From Chryseobacterium arachidis (GTDB lineage Bacteria; Bacteroidota; Bacteroidia; Flavobacteriales; Weeksellaceae): a stretch of DNA of 64,000 nucleotides. Position numbers and translations under genes: made by a program. The stretch lies in contig NZ_FQUT01000003.1 of NCBI RefSeq assembly GCF_900129245.1, positions 62,001 through 126,000 of the forward strand. Direction: 5' to 3'. Within the stretch, counting starts at the first letter, position 1. Every line of letters starts with the position of its first letter. Shown piece after piece: positions 9,037 through 18,207 of this stretch. Below the pieces are notes generated by a model, which was not told the origin of the DNA, made no database searches, and saw only the letters and a program-made list of their open reading frames with translations.

Positions 9037-9072
9037 AAAAAAGCCGACCAAATAAAATTTGATCGGCTTTTT
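9037..9072. terminator. Bidirectional terminator between usp and the DUF6341 gene
   Basis: Arms aaaaagccgaccaaat (9038-9053) and atttgatcggcttttt (9057-9072), one mismatch, with A and T tracts on both sides. It serves the convergent genes ending at 9007 and 9090. Confidence 0.85.
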
Positions 9073-9089
9073 ACTATATAACCAATTAA

Positions 9090-9323
9090 TTAACCTTCTT
9101 TTTTGTAGATGTTCGGATCATAGTAAGGATGCTTACCTTCCGTTGGAGAATAGTAGTCTTTATCTTTATCGCCACCTAGTGTAACAACTAATACGTAACA
9201 CCAGTAAGTGAACAATACACAGCAAACAAGAAACAAAATCCAGTTTAAAACATTACCGAAAGTATCAAAAAAACCAAAACTTGCTTTGAAAACTTTGCTT
9301 AAGAATAGAAAGAAAGACGTCAT
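9090..9323 (-). CDS. Small membrane protein, DUF6341-like
   Basis: A 77-residue protein with one strong transmembrane helix (about residues 24-50, NWILFLVCCVLFTYWCYVLV) and a short charged, tyrosine-rich tail ending HPYYDPNIYKKEG. It resembles the flavobacterial family now called DUF6341, some members of which were once labelled uracil phosphoribosyltransferase without reason. It is divergently transcribed from a DUF6427 gene with only 42 bases between the start codons. Function unknown. Confidence 0.7.
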   Translation of the reverse strand: MTSFFLFLSKVFKASFGFFDTFGNVLNWILFLVCCVLFTYWCYVLVVTLGGDKDKDYYSPTEGKHPYYDPNIYKKEG

Positions 9324-9341
9324 TATTTTCCTTTTTTAAAT

Positions 9342-9349
9342 TAACTTTG
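9342..9349 (+). promoter_or_regulatory. -7 box for the DUF6427 gene
   Basis: TAACTTTG fits TAnnTTTG exactly, 16 bases before the ATG at 9366. No clear TTG is found at the expected upstream distance. Confidence 0.5.
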
Positions 9350-9365
9350 TACAAATTTATAAAAA

Positions 9366-10271
9366 ATGTTTAAATTACTTTCAAAAGAAAGCAATATTTT
9401 TTCAATCCCTGTGTATATTGGTTTTCTTCTTTTAGTAGTAATAATATTTAACATACTGAATTTCAACACATACGAAGCAATTATTGCAGGAATTACTTTT
9501 CTTGGGATCGCTTTAGGGTATTTTTGTTTTCACAGCATCGCGCTTAATTATCAGACGCATCTGCCCTTATTTTTATATACATTTTTTGTTTTCGGATTAT
9601 ATCCCGGGCACTTAGATATCGGAATTGCCGTTTCACTGTTAACCAATTCATTTCTTTTATTACTTTTAACAAGTACCAATGAAGATCTGAGAAAGAAATC
9701 TTACGTTCTGGTAGGAGCCATCGTAGCGCTGAACTTCATTTTCCTTCCGACCACATGGCCCATGGCCGTTTTTGTGATCATTCACGTGATTGCCACCTCG
9801 GAAAGAATAGGACTGAATATTTTCAGGTTCCTGCTGGGAATTATTTTAATCGTGCTGAGTTATTTTTCGGTCATGTTCTTTGTGAATTTCACAAGCTGGA
9901 ATATCGATTACTTTCCGTTTGGAAAAATGAAGCCGATTACGGATTATACAGAATTAATTCCTTTAATTCCTGTCGTACTGATGCTGATCTATGCCGTGTA
10001 CGACCATTTTAGAAATTACAATAAAAAAAGCCCAATAAGCCGGTACAAATATACTTTTCTACTCGTTTTTTCGGTGGCACAGCTGGTTACTATTATTCTT
10101 TACATGAATAAAAGTTATGAATACCTGCTTCTTCTTGCTTTCCCTTCAACCATTATCATCAGCAGAATGTTGAAGTTTCTCCCTAAATACTGGATGCAGG
10201 AAGTAAGCTTATGGTTGATTATTTTTAGTTTAATCGGTTTTAAAGCCGGAACTTATTTTGATTTATTTTAA
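9366..10271 (+). CDS. Polytopic membrane protein, DUF6427-like
   Basis: A 301-residue protein with about nine to ten predicted transmembrane segments across its whole length and no extended soluble domain. The arrangement (divergent small DUF6341 gene, downstream DUF3109 gene) and the appearance of the sequence fit the Flavobacteriia-restricted DUF6427 family. The DUF3109 gene starts six bases after the stop, so they are very probably co-transcribed. No enzymatic motif is visible; a cell-envelope role is plausible but not shown. Confidence 0.72.
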   Translation: MFKLLSKESNIFSIPVYIGFLLLVVIIFNILNFNTYEAIIAGITFLGIALGYFCFHSIALNYQTHLPLFLYTFFVFGLYPGHLDIGIAVSLLTNSFLLLLLTSTNEDLRKKSYVLVGAIVALNFIFLPTTWPMAVFVIIHVIATSERIGLNIFRFLLGIILIVLSYFSVMFFVNFTSWNIDYFPFGKMKPITDYTELIPLIPVVLMLIYAVYDHFRNYNKKSPISRYKYTFLLVFSVAQLVTIILYMNKSYEYLLLLAFPSTIIISRMLKFLPKYWMQEVSLWLIIFSLIGFKAGTYFDLF

Positions 10272-10277
10272 AAGATT

Positions 10278-10862
10278 ATGATTCAGATAGACGATAAATT
10301 GATCTCCGAAGATATTTTTTCTGAAGAGTTTGTATGCAACCTTTCGAAATGTAAAGGTGCATGTTGTGTGGAAGGAGACGTAGGTGCCCCTTTGGATAAA
10401 GACGAACTGGAAATTTTAGATACCATTTTTGATAAAATTAAACCTTACCTTACTCCGGAAGGCGTAAAAGCACTGGAAGAACAGGGAACATGGACAACCG
10501 ACCCTATGGACGGAATGTACGTAACTCCGATGGTGGAAGACCGTGAATGTGCCTACGTAACTTTTGATGAAAAAGGGATTACAAAATGCGGAATCGAAAA
10601 AGCTTATGAAGATGGTGCTGTAGACTGGCAAAAACCTATTTCCTGCCATCTCTACCCGATCCGTGTAACGGAATATTCTACTTTTAAAGCATTGAATTAC
10701 CATGAATGGAGCGTTTGCAGTGATGCCTGTACTTTAGGAAAAGAACTGCAGGTTCCTGTTTATAAATTCCTAAAAACCCCGCTGATCAGAAAGTATGGTG
10801 AGGAATTCTACGATGTTCTGAGCGATGTAGCTGACGAATGGAAGAAAGAGTATGGCGCTTAA
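10278..10862 (+). CDS. DUF3109 family cysteine-rich protein
   Basis: A 194-residue cytoplasmic protein. The N-terminal CNLSKCKGACC cluster followed by GDVGAPL, and later Cys residues at ECAYV, TKCGI, ISCHLYPIR and VCSDAC, match DUF3109, a family related to the YkgJ zinc- or iron-chelating group. Eight or more cysteines are positioned to hold a metal cluster or zinc. The function is unknown. It overlaps no neighbour and is followed by a strong terminator. Confidence 0.88.
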   Translation: MIQIDDKLISEDIFSEEFVCNLSKCKGACCVEGDVGAPLDKDELEILDTIFDKIKPYLTPEGVKALEEQGTWTTDPMDGMYVTPMVEDRECAYVTFDEKGITKCGIEKAYEDGAVDWQKPISCHLYPIRVTEYSTFKALNYHEWSVCSDACTLGKELQVPVYKFLKTPLIRKYGEEFYDVLSDVADEWKKEYGA

Positions 10863-10923
10863 TATGTTGGAGAGATTTTGAATGTTTGAGAGTACGAGAA
10901 TTTTACTTCTTATTCTATAAAAC

Positions 10924-10958
10924 AAACCCGTCCCGTAAAATTTACGGGACGGGTTTTT
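10924..10958. terminator. Strong bidirectional terminator
   Basis: Perfect 16-bp inverted repeat: aaacccgtcccgtaaa (10924-10939) and tttacgggacgggttt (10941-10956), followed by T on the plus strand. It lies between the convergent DUF3109 and M16 protease genes. Confidence 0.9.
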
Positions 10959-10976
10959 ATTTGAATGAAAACTAAA

Positions 10977-13841
10977 TTAGTTTACTGCTCCTGCTTTTAT
11001 CACAGCTGCTCCATCTACTTTTACGTCCTCTTTTTTAGCATTTTCCCAACCGTCTTCAGGCATCAGTTTCGCTACGATTTTTCCTTTTGTCAGGTATTTC
11101 TTCGCTACATCGTGAAGATCTTTTACAGTCAGTGCCTGTACTTTTTCTTTATAATTTAAGATTTCGTACTTGTCTGTTCCGTCGAATTGGTTTTTCGTAA
11201 GATTACTCATCCAGAACATATTGTCTTTAATCTGAGTATTGTAATCGTTTATTTCTCCTTCTTTGTACTTGTCAAGGTCTTTTTGTTCAGGTCCTTTGTC
11301 AATTAACTTCTGAAGTTCTGCAAGCGCACTTTTGGTAAGCTTTTCTGCATTTTCCGGTCCGCAAGGGAAGTTGATGCTGAAGTTGTATGCGCTGTAAGGC
11401 GCTTTATTCATACCGCCTCTTGCTCCACCACCGTAGATTCCGCTTTCGTCTTCTCTTAATTTTTCAATAACTTTAATTGTCGCTACTTCACCCAAAGCTT
11501 CCAATGCCAATGCTTCTTTTTCATTGTAAGGAGTTTCTCCGCTGTAGGCAATCGTTACCATACTTTTCGGGTCTTTTCCTTTTTTGTAAACTTTAGAATA
11601 ATCTCCCGTAAGCTGTCTGTAGCCCGTATCTTTATAGCTGGTAGATTTTCCTGTAGAAGGTAAGCTTGCAATATATTGAATCACCTCATTTTTAAAAGTA
11701 GCTTCATCAATATTTCCTACAAAGTAAAACTGGAAGTTTCCTGCATTGGCAAATTTTTCCTTATAAATATCATACGCTTTTTTATAATCCGTTTGTGCCC
11801 ATTCTTTCTCCGTCGGGATAATTCCGATGAATCTCGGATTTTTCTGGTTCATAAATTTCGCGTGTTCGCTGGAGAAATAAAACTGCGGATTGGAAAGTAA
11901 ATTATCCAACATTGCCGACTGCTTCGTTTTATAAGCATTGAATGCATCCGGATTGTAATTTAACCCTGTAAAATAAGCATACATCAACTCCATAGATGTT
12001 CCCAGATCTTTTTGAGTGGTTCTTCCCGATACTCCTTCAAAATAAGGACCTACCGAAGGATTTACACTTACCTGTTTTCCTGCAAGATAATTGGTGAGAT
12101 CCGCTTTAGACAAACCATTTACACCCGCTTCAGATAATGCTGCGAAAGCAAACTGCGTTTTATTAAAATCAGCATCGTTAATCAAAGAGCTTCCTCCCAT
12201 ACTTCTTGCTGAGAAAACAATTTCATCATCTTTAAAGTCGGTTTTTTTGAAAGTTACTTTTGCCCCGTTGCTCAATGTCCAGGTTGTGGTTCCTAATTTT
12301 GCATCCGTTTCTGTTTTGGCAATGCTGCCTTCAGATTTGAAAGGCTTTACCAGATTCTTAATTGTCGCTTTTTCCTGATAAGGCTTAAGGTCAGCCATCT
12401 TTACACCTTCAAAAGTATTCAGTACCATAGCTTCCGTAGGCATCTGAACGTTATCTTTTTTGGGACCTGTAATTACCACTACTCTGCTGTCATCTTTTAC
12501 AAACTTTTTAATGGTTTCGTTAGTCTGAGCTAATGTTACTGTAGGCAAGAAGTTTTTAGTATCTTCATATTCCCAGACAATTCCCGGCATCGGTTCTTTT
12601 TCCAGGAAATTTCTTACATATTCGTCTACCAATACATCACTTTCCGTTTTATCCCGGTTATTGTATGTTCTTTCAATATTAGACAAAACCTGAGCTTTCG
12701 CTCTGTCTAGTTCTGTCTGGGTAAAGCCAAATCTTTTTGCTCTTTCTGTTTCTTCCAAAAGAACTTTCAAAGCGTTGATCTGATTTCCGTCTTTTACCAT
12801 TGCAAATCCCTGGAAACCTTCTTTGCTTCTTGCGTACGTTCCTCCGTGATATACCGAACCGTAAGTGAAAGGGGGATTGTTTGAATTAATTAATTCTCTC
12901 AATCTGTTGTTCAGCATAGTAGAAGTAATATTCTCTAAAATACTCTGGTTATACTGCTGAACAGTAACATCCGGCTGATAAGCTTCTGAATCTTTCATAA
13001 TGAACTGAACCATAGAGCTTGTTGCATCCGGATCTGTTTCAATCGCTACTAAAGTTTCTTGGTGGTTCGGAAGATCAAAAGTCTTTCTTTCTCTCGGTTT
13101 TGAAGGATTTTTGTATTTACTGAAGTTATCCTTGATTTTCTTTTCAACCTCATCTACATTAATATCCCCAACAACAACAATTGCCATCAGATCCGGTCTG
13201 TACCAGTCTTTATGGAATTGTCTGATTACATCTGGCTTAAAGTTTTCCAACACTTCTTTTTTTCCGATCGGAAGCCTGTTGGCATACTGAGATTTGTAGA
13301 GTAATTTCGGAAGATATTTGTCTGACATTCTTTTATCAGCACCTAAACCTAATCTTAATTCTTCCAAAACAACTCCTCTTTCCTTATTGATCTGCTCGTC
13401 GGAAAGGGTTGCATTGAACGCCCAGTCTTCCATTACTTTCAGACCGGCATCCAGATTTCCGGGCTTGTCCAGAGGAACAGGAAGCATGTAAACCGTTTCA
13501 TCAAAACTGGTGTACGCGTTAAGGTGTTGTCCGAATTTTACCCCGATAGACTGGAGAAAGTCTACCAATTTGTTATCCGGGAAATTTTTTGTTCCGTTGA
13601 AGTTCATATGCTCCATAAAGTGAGCCAGACCTCTCTGGTTTTCATCCTCAAGAATAGATCCCGCATTGATGGCCAATCTGAAATCTACTTTTTTCTCGGG
13701 TAAATTGTTTTTCTTGATATAGTACTTCATTCCGTTGGAAAGAGTACCGATTTTTACAGAAGGATCTGTAGGGATGTTCTGTGCGAAACCATTTGCAGAC
13801 ATCAAAAAGATCACTGCAAGTGACGAAAACATTTTTTTCAT
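10977..13841 (-). CDS. Secreted M16 family zinc metalloprotease (pitrilysin/insulinase type)
   Basis: A 954-residue protein with a Sec signal peptide (residues 1-21, ending NGFAQ) and the tandem halves of M16B-type peptidases. The active half carries the inverted zinc motif HFMEH (H74, E77, H78) and the downstream RGVVLEELRLGLG glutamate; the second half (from about residue 510) lacks the motif, as is usual for the partner domain that completes the chamber. Expected location is the periplasm or outer-membrane surface. A small secreted gene, itself preceded by its own terminator, lies upstream; the pair occurs together in other Bacteroidota as I recall. Substrates unknown. Confidence 0.93.
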   Translation of the reverse strand: MKKMFSSLAVIFLMSANGFAQNIPTDPSVKIGTLSNGMKYYIKKNNLPEKKVDFRLAINAGSILEDENQRGLAHFMEHMNFNGTKNFPDNKLVDFLQSIGVKFGQHLNAYTSFDETVYMLPVPLDKPGNLDAGLKVMEDWAFNATLSDEQINKERGVVLEELRLGLGADKRMSDKYLPKLLYKSQYANRLPIGKKEVLENFKPDVIRQFHKDWYRPDLMAIVVVGDINVDEVEKKIKDNFSKYKNPSKPRERKTFDLPNHQETLVAIETDPDATSSMVQFIMKDSEAYQPDVTVQQYNQSILENITSTMLNNRLRELINSNNPPFTYGSVYHGGTYARSKEGFQGFAMVKDGNQINALKVLLEETERAKRFGFTQTELDRAKAQVLSNIERTYNNRDKTESDVLVDEYVRNFLEKEPMPGIVWEYEDTKNFLPTVTLAQTNETIKKFVKDDSRVVVITGPKKDNVQMPTEAMVLNTFEGVKMADLKPYQEKATIKNLVKPFKSEGSIAKTETDAKLGTTTWTLSNGAKVTFKKTDFKDDEIVFSARSMGGSSLINDADFNKTQFAFAALSEAGVNGLSKADLTNYLAGKQVSVNPSVGPYFEGVSGRTTQKDLGTSMELMYAYFTGLNYNPDAFNAYKTKQSAMLDNLLSNPQFYFSSEHAKFMNQKNPRFIGIIPTEKEWAQTDYKKAYDIYKEKFANAGNFQFYFVGNIDEATFKNEVIQYIASLPSTGKSTSYKDTGYRQLTGDYSKVYKKGKDPKSMVTIAYSGETPYNEKEALALEALGEVATIKVIEKLREDESGIYGGGARGGMNKAPYSAYNFSINFPCGPENAEKLTKSALAELQKLIDKGPEQKDLDKYKEGEINDYNTQIKDNMFWMSNLTKNQFDGTDKYEILNYKEKVQALTVKDLHDVAKKYLTKGKIVAKLMPEDGWENAKKEDVKVDGAAVIKAGAVN

Positions 13842-13961
13842 ATAAATTGATTATTAATTTTTTTTCGTGGTAAAAATATCACTTATTCACTGAACGAAGA
13901 AATGATTGAAATATTATTTAAAGTTAAATACCGTTAATTATAGTTAATTTCATCAGCCCAT

Positions 13962-13986
13962 AAAAAAACCGGACTTATGCCCGGTT
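13962..13986 (-). terminator. Terminator of the 14011-14697 gene
   Basis: Arms aaccgg (13967-13972) and ccggtt (13981-13986), with seven T on the minus strand after the stem. Confidence 0.7.
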
Positions 13987-14010
13987 AATTATGTTAAATA
14001 CAATGTCTTG

Positions 14011-14697
14011 CTATTTAAAATCAGCTTCAGTAACTCCTGAATTGATGGTGATTTTTGTCGTTTTAATATTCACTTTCTGACCGTTTCCTTCAGCTTCAAT
14101 TTCCTGAGGAAATTTAATTCCGTCAACGGTCATATAGCTTTTTATAAGTGCATTGCCTTCTGCTGCAGAAGATTTGTACAATAATCCCGTTGCCGCATCA
14201 AAATAATGCTTCCCTTTATCAGAATTCAGAACATTGTAATCCTTTCCGTCTACCTTTTCAACAGTTACGGTAGAGAAGCTCGCCGGATCATACCCTAAAG
14301 CATCTATTACTTTACTTTTTTTCAGTTCGCCAATTTTATCGGCAGGAATATCCATTTTTTGACCAGCCTGTTCAAAGTAACCTTTTTCACCATCAAAAAA
14401 CTGAACCATTTTCTGCCCCATTACAGATTGTTCAGATTTGAATTTGTTCCCCATCTTTTTAGTCGTCATGGAAATTTCCATTCCCTGAACAGTCATTGTA
14501 TTTTCGGTAAGCGTAGTTTTTACAGCTTCCAATTTATCTTTTCCTCCAATAGCTTTCAGATAATTGTCGATTACTTCTTTAGGTGTAAGTTTCGATTTTA
14601 CAACTTCTGTCTTAGCGGTAGCAGCATTAGTCTTTTGTGCCATTGCCGGAGCAGAAAAAAGTACTGCACAGAAAAAAGGGATGATGATCTTTTTCAT
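14011..14697 (-). CDS. Secreted LolA-like / outer-membrane lipoprotein-sorting-like protein
   Basis: A 228-residue protein with a signal peptide (1-20, ending PAMAQ). The mature part begins with a helix KEVIDNYLKAIGGKDKLEAVKT and continues as beta strands with TVQGMEISM, FFDGEKGYF and YFDAATGLL. This is the pattern of periplasmic LolA/LolB-like half-barrels found beside, or fused to, M16 peptidases in Bacteroidota. No lipobox is present. It lies 169 bases upstream of the M16 gene but has its own terminator. Function is inferred only from fold resemblance. Confidence 0.65.
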   Translation of the reverse strand: MKKIIIPFFCAVLFSAPAMAQKTNAATAKTEVVKSKLTPKEVIDNYLKAIGGKDKLEAVKTTLTENTMTVQGMEISMTTKKMGNKFKSEQSVMGQKMVQFFDGEKGYFEQAGQKMDIPADKIGELKKSKVIDALGYDPASFSTVTVEKVDGKDYNVLNSDKGKHYFDAATGLLYKSSAAEGNALIKSYMTVDGIKFPQEIEAEGNGQKVNIKTTKITINSGVTEADFK

Positions 14698-14760
14698 TAT
14701 ATAAGTTTAGATGTGTAAATATAGGAATATTGCTTCAATAAAATTTTGAAGGAAGAAAAT

Positions 14761-14790
14761 AAAAAAACCTCCGAAAAAAATCGGAGGCTT
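14761..14790 (-). terminator. Terminator of the trigger factor gene
   Basis: cctccga (14768-14774) pairs with tcggagg (14781-14787); a T tract of seven follows on the minus strand. Confidence 0.8.
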
Positions 14791-14811
14791 TCTGTATATC
14801 TTTACAAAGAA

Positions 14812-16146
14812 TTACTTCTTAAGTTCTTCCAAAAACTCGTCGTGAGAGATTGCAGTTTCTTTTTTAGTAGCTTTTTCAAGGATTACGTCTTTCAACTTCG
14901 TCATTGCAACTTCAGAAGAAATTTGTCTTACCTGCTCCTGGTCTTTCAACATTTCAACAGCATACTTTTGGATTTCCTCGTCACCTAAGTGGTGGATTCC
15001 GTAGATCGCCAACTGATTTCTTACCAATTGTTCAGCCTGAGCCAAAACATCAGCATAGTCTAGCTGGATATTGTTCTCAGTCATCAATTTTCCTTCGATG
15101 ATCTGATATTTCAATTGGTTTTTCTCAGCTTCAAGGATTTCTTTAGCCTGCTCTTCAGACTGGATGTTCTGGTTAGAGAACTGTAACCATTTTACCAAGA
15201 AAGTTTCAGGAAGTTTCACTTCTTCTTTCTCAGAAACCTGCTCCAATACTTTATTTACAAAGTGAACGTCAGCATTTTGCTGGAAGTATTCGTCTAATTC
15301 AGACTTTACTTTTTCTTTCAATTCTTCTTCAGACTTGATGTTACCTTCACCATACACTTTATCGAAAAGCTCCTGGTTTAGCTCAGCTAAGTTAAGACCA
15401 TAGAAATCTTTTACTTTTACCTCAACTTCATTGTGGTGTAAGTGCTCAACCTCTTCTTTAGAGAATCCTAATTCTTTAGCCAATTCTTCGTCACCAGCAA
15501 GAGTTTCTTTAGACACTTTTACAGATCCGTCCATTTTCAAAGATTTTACCAATTTGAAAGCTTCTTTGTTTTCAGCTGTAATGGTAACATTCTTTGGGTG
15601 GTGGTGGTGCTCTCCTTCAGCATTTTCCTCAACAACCTGAGAAACTTCTAGAGCGATGTAAGAATCTTTATTGATTTTGTCTTGAGGAGCCTGCTCCGCG
15701 AAACGCTTCTGCATGTTCTCAATACTTTTGTTGATTTCTTTTTCAGAAGCCTCTACTTTGTAATGAGGAGCTTCATATTTAGCCAAGTCTATAGAGAATT
15801 CCGGCTCGTACCCTACTTCGAAAGCAACTTCCAATTGATCAGCATTGTAATCGAATTCGTTTACTGGCTGAGGAACCGGCTGACCTACTAATCTTAATTT
15901 GTTGTCATTAACATAGCCGTTCAAAGCATCAGAAACCTGCTTGTTGATCTCTTCAAAAGCAATTCCTGCTTCATATTGTTTTCTAACCATACTCAAAGGC
16001 ACTTTTCCTTTTCTGAAACCAGGAACTTGTGCATTTTTAGCATAATTAATCAATTGTTTCTCAACTTTTTCCTTATAGTCAGATTTTTCCAATGTTACTG
16101 TAAGCAATGCACTTACATCATCATGGTTTTTTGCAGTAACCTTCAT
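14812..16146 (-). CDS. tig: Trigger factor
   Basis: Ribosome-associated chaperone with peptidyl-prolyl isomerase fold. The 444-residue protein has the N-terminal ribosome-binding domain with the FRKGKVP signature (residues 44-50), a divergent FKBP-like middle part containing a His stretch GEHHHHP, and a long helical C-terminal domain. The Bacteroidota version lacks several active-site residues of the E. coli isomerase, so isomerase activity is uncertain. It has its own promoter and terminator and stands alone, not beside clpP or clpX. Confidence 0.92.
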   Translation of the reverse strand: MKVTAKNHDDVSALLTVTLEKSDYKEKVEKQLINYAKNAQVPGFRKGKVPLSMVRKQYEAGIAFEEINKQVSDALNGYVNDNKLRLVGQPVPQPVNEFDYNADQLEVAFEVGYEPEFSIDLAKYEAPHYKVEASEKEINKSIENMQKRFAEQAPQDKINKDSYIALEVSQVVEENAEGEHHHHPKNVTITAENKEAFKLVKSLKMDGSVKVSKETLAGDEELAKELGFSKEEVEHLHHNEVEVKVKDFYGLNLAELNQELFDKVYGEGNIKSEEELKEKVKSELDEYFQQNADVHFVNKVLEQVSEKEEVKLPETFLVKWLQFSNQNIQSEEQAKEILEAEKNQLKYQIIEGKLMTENNIQLDYADVLAQAEQLVRNQLAIYGIHHLGDEEIQKYAVEMLKDQEQVRQISSEVAMTKLKDVILEKATKKETAISHDEFLEELKK

Positions 16147-16168
16147 TATTGATTAAAATTTTAGGTTG

Positions 16169-16201
16169 CAAAAATATAAAAATTTTATGAAAAAATATCA
16201 A
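16169..16201 (-). promoter_or_regulatory. Promoter of tig
   Basis: Minus-strand -7 box TATTTTTG (16176-16169) and TTG at 16201-16199, spacing 22 bases. The ATG of tig lies 22 bases downstream. Confidence 0.6.
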
Positions 16202-16688
16202 TTAAAATCAACTTAAAAAGCCAAATAATGTTAAAAGAAGAACAATCTGATGAATACCCGCTGATACCGGGATTGAATTACTTTAGAAATTATTATGTCT
16301 GGCACCGTGCGAACAAATCAATTCCATAATGATAGCTTGCCTTATCACCCTTTTCAGTTCTATATTGTTATAAACCAAATATTAATCAAATAAAACACAT
16401 ACCACATTTTCCCTTAATTAATGCAAAATAAACATTAAAAGTCAATTTTTTATTTATTTTTGCAACTGAAATTGATATTTGTATTGAATTTTTACTTTTT
16501 ACTAAAATTAAATTTTTAATATCTTTTTGATTTTCAGAATAATAATTCATTTTTTTTTGAAATATGTTATCATGTTCTGCATAAATATTTCAAAACATTG
16601 CAAATCAATCAGTTTTAAAATTCAGAAATAGTTTAACTAAAAACTATTCCGAATTACCCTTATAAATTAAGTTAAAAAAATAATACCT
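16202..16688. other. AT-rich intergenic region upstream of the small surface-protein cassette
   Basis: No credible gene in these 487 bases. A plus-strand TATTTTTG at 16455-16462 fits TAnnTTTG and could drive the cassette with a leader of about 225 bases; no good TTG is at the right distance. Otherwise long A and T runs. Confidence 0.4.
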
Positions 16689-18152
16689 ATGAAAATCTCT
16701 ACTCGAATCGCAGCTTTCCCGCTTGGCAAAAAATACCTGGGACTATCTGTGATTTCATTTTTATTTTTAAACATTTCCCAAAAAGGATTTGCACAGACCA
16801 GAGTTGTTGTAAATCCCGGATTAGAATTTGGGGTAGCCAACGGAGTTGTACAGCAAACAGATACCAATTTCGGTTATGGATCTACTTTCGATGCCGGATT
16901 AGCAGTATCCTCACCTTGGTATACCTCACATCCCGCGCAGGCAAATGCCTGTACCGTTGGTGTTGTAGGAGCATGTCACCCTATTGAAGTGTGGGGAAAT
17001 GGTGCTGTTAACAATGTTCAGGCGGCACAAGGAACCAATTTTGTTGAACTTAACTCGTATGTAAGCTCAATGATTTATCAGAATATGTACCTGGTTAGCG
17101 GAGATATTATCAGTTATGATTTTAAGCACAGAGCCAGAACAAGAACTGAAGAGCAGGCAGCTATGGTTATTGAAAATCAGAGTGAGCAAAATATTGCAAC
17201 CATCAGAACAACAACGACACCCTCCAGCTTAACCGGTTGGTCTACCAATTCAGGCAGTTATACTTTTAACGGAACAGCCGGAGTTTACAGAGTAGGTTTC
17301 AGAGCACTTGTAGACGGTGGAAGTGGTGGTTTGGGAAATCTACTGGATGATGTAAGAATTACATTAGATCCAATTATTGATCTTAAGTTTTCCAATGCGT
17401 TATCATCTTGTGAGGGATCCAGCAACGGGAATTTATTTTTAAGAATAAACGGAGCCGTAAGAAACGCAACTACTGTAGCTGTAGAATTGATCAATCCCAA
17501 CAACGGTACCGCAGTAGCTTCTGATGCTGATATCACTTTAACACCTGTAACCAATTCACACGGAACCCCTTCAATAGCTCATACGACCGGAACAAATATT
17601 TACCTGATTACCATTCCTGCAGGAAATTATGATGGTGGTGTCACTCCCGGATATGCAAGCCCAAACAATGATGAAGACGGGATTGCTATCAATATAGCTT
17701 CTGTAAATGATACTGTTTACGAACCTAATGAAACGTTTAAGTTCGAAATTAAACAGCAGGGAACGAATGGTTCAACCTCTAATTTCCGTTCAACAGAAAC
17801 TCCTGTGTTAGGTGATACTTATTACCCCAGAACCAATGATTATTTTATACAAAGATGTGTATGCTACGATGATGCCAATACATCAACAGCCGGTACAAAC
17901 ACGACGGTAGGAATTTCTCTTTTGCAAAAGGTAACTCCGAATAACGGCAGCTGGCCGGCAAGCAGAAAATCGGGACATCTTGCTTTAGAATCCAATAATA
18001 AAGGGTTTGTTGTTTCCAGATTAACTACAGCGCAAATCACTTCATTGGTATCTCCTCAGGAAGGAATGATGGTATACGATACCGTTGTTAAATGTCTGAA
18101 AATCTATGACGGAACTGCATGGAGCTGTTTCAGCACTCCTGCCTGCCCGTAA
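16689..18152 (+). CDS. Secreted multidomain surface protein with Cys-containing C-terminal module
   Basis: A 487-residue protein with a long signal peptide (to about residue 36, NISQKGFAQ). Residues about 40-230 form a beta-rich domain starting NPGLEFG and ending GNLLDDVRI, like carbohydrate-binding or DUF642-type jelly rolls. Residues about 235-380 look like a Calx-beta-type Ig fold, with VNDTVYEPNETFKFEI typical of it. The last 70 residues are a module with LALESNNKGFVVSRL, EGMMVYDTVVKCLKIY, then W-C and a final ACP. The same module occurs near the end of the giant protein at 52085-59746. No type IX secretion C-terminal domain is recognisable. Function unknown; an adhesin or surface layer part is a guess. 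Confidence 0.7.
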   Translation: MKISTRIAAFPLGKKYLGLSVISFLFLNISQKGFAQTRVVVNPGLEFGVANGVVQQTDTNFGYGSTFDAGLAVSSPWYTSHPAQANACTVGVVGACHPIEVWGNGAVNNVQAAQGTNFVELNSYVSSMIYQNMYLVSGDIISYDFKHRARTRTEEQAAMVIENQSEQNIATIRTTTTPSSLTGWSTNSGSYTFNGTAGVYRVGFRALVDGGSGGLGNLLDDVRITLDPIIDLKFSNALSSCEGSSNGNLFLRINGAVRNATTVAVELINPNNGTAVASDADITLTPVTNSHGTPSIAHTTGTNIYLITIPAGNYDGGVTPGYASPNNDEDGIAINIASVNDTVYEPNETFKFEIKQQGTNGSTSNFRSTETPVLGDTYYPRTNDYFIQRCVCYDDANTSTAGTNTTVGISLLQKVTPNNGSWPASRKSGHLALESNNKGFVVSRLTTAQITSLVSPQEGMMVYDTVVKCLKIYDGTAWSCFSTPACP

Positions 18153-18207
18153 TTCATCGACCAAACTTACAATTTAATTATCATTAAAAACTACATCAAA
18201 ATAAACA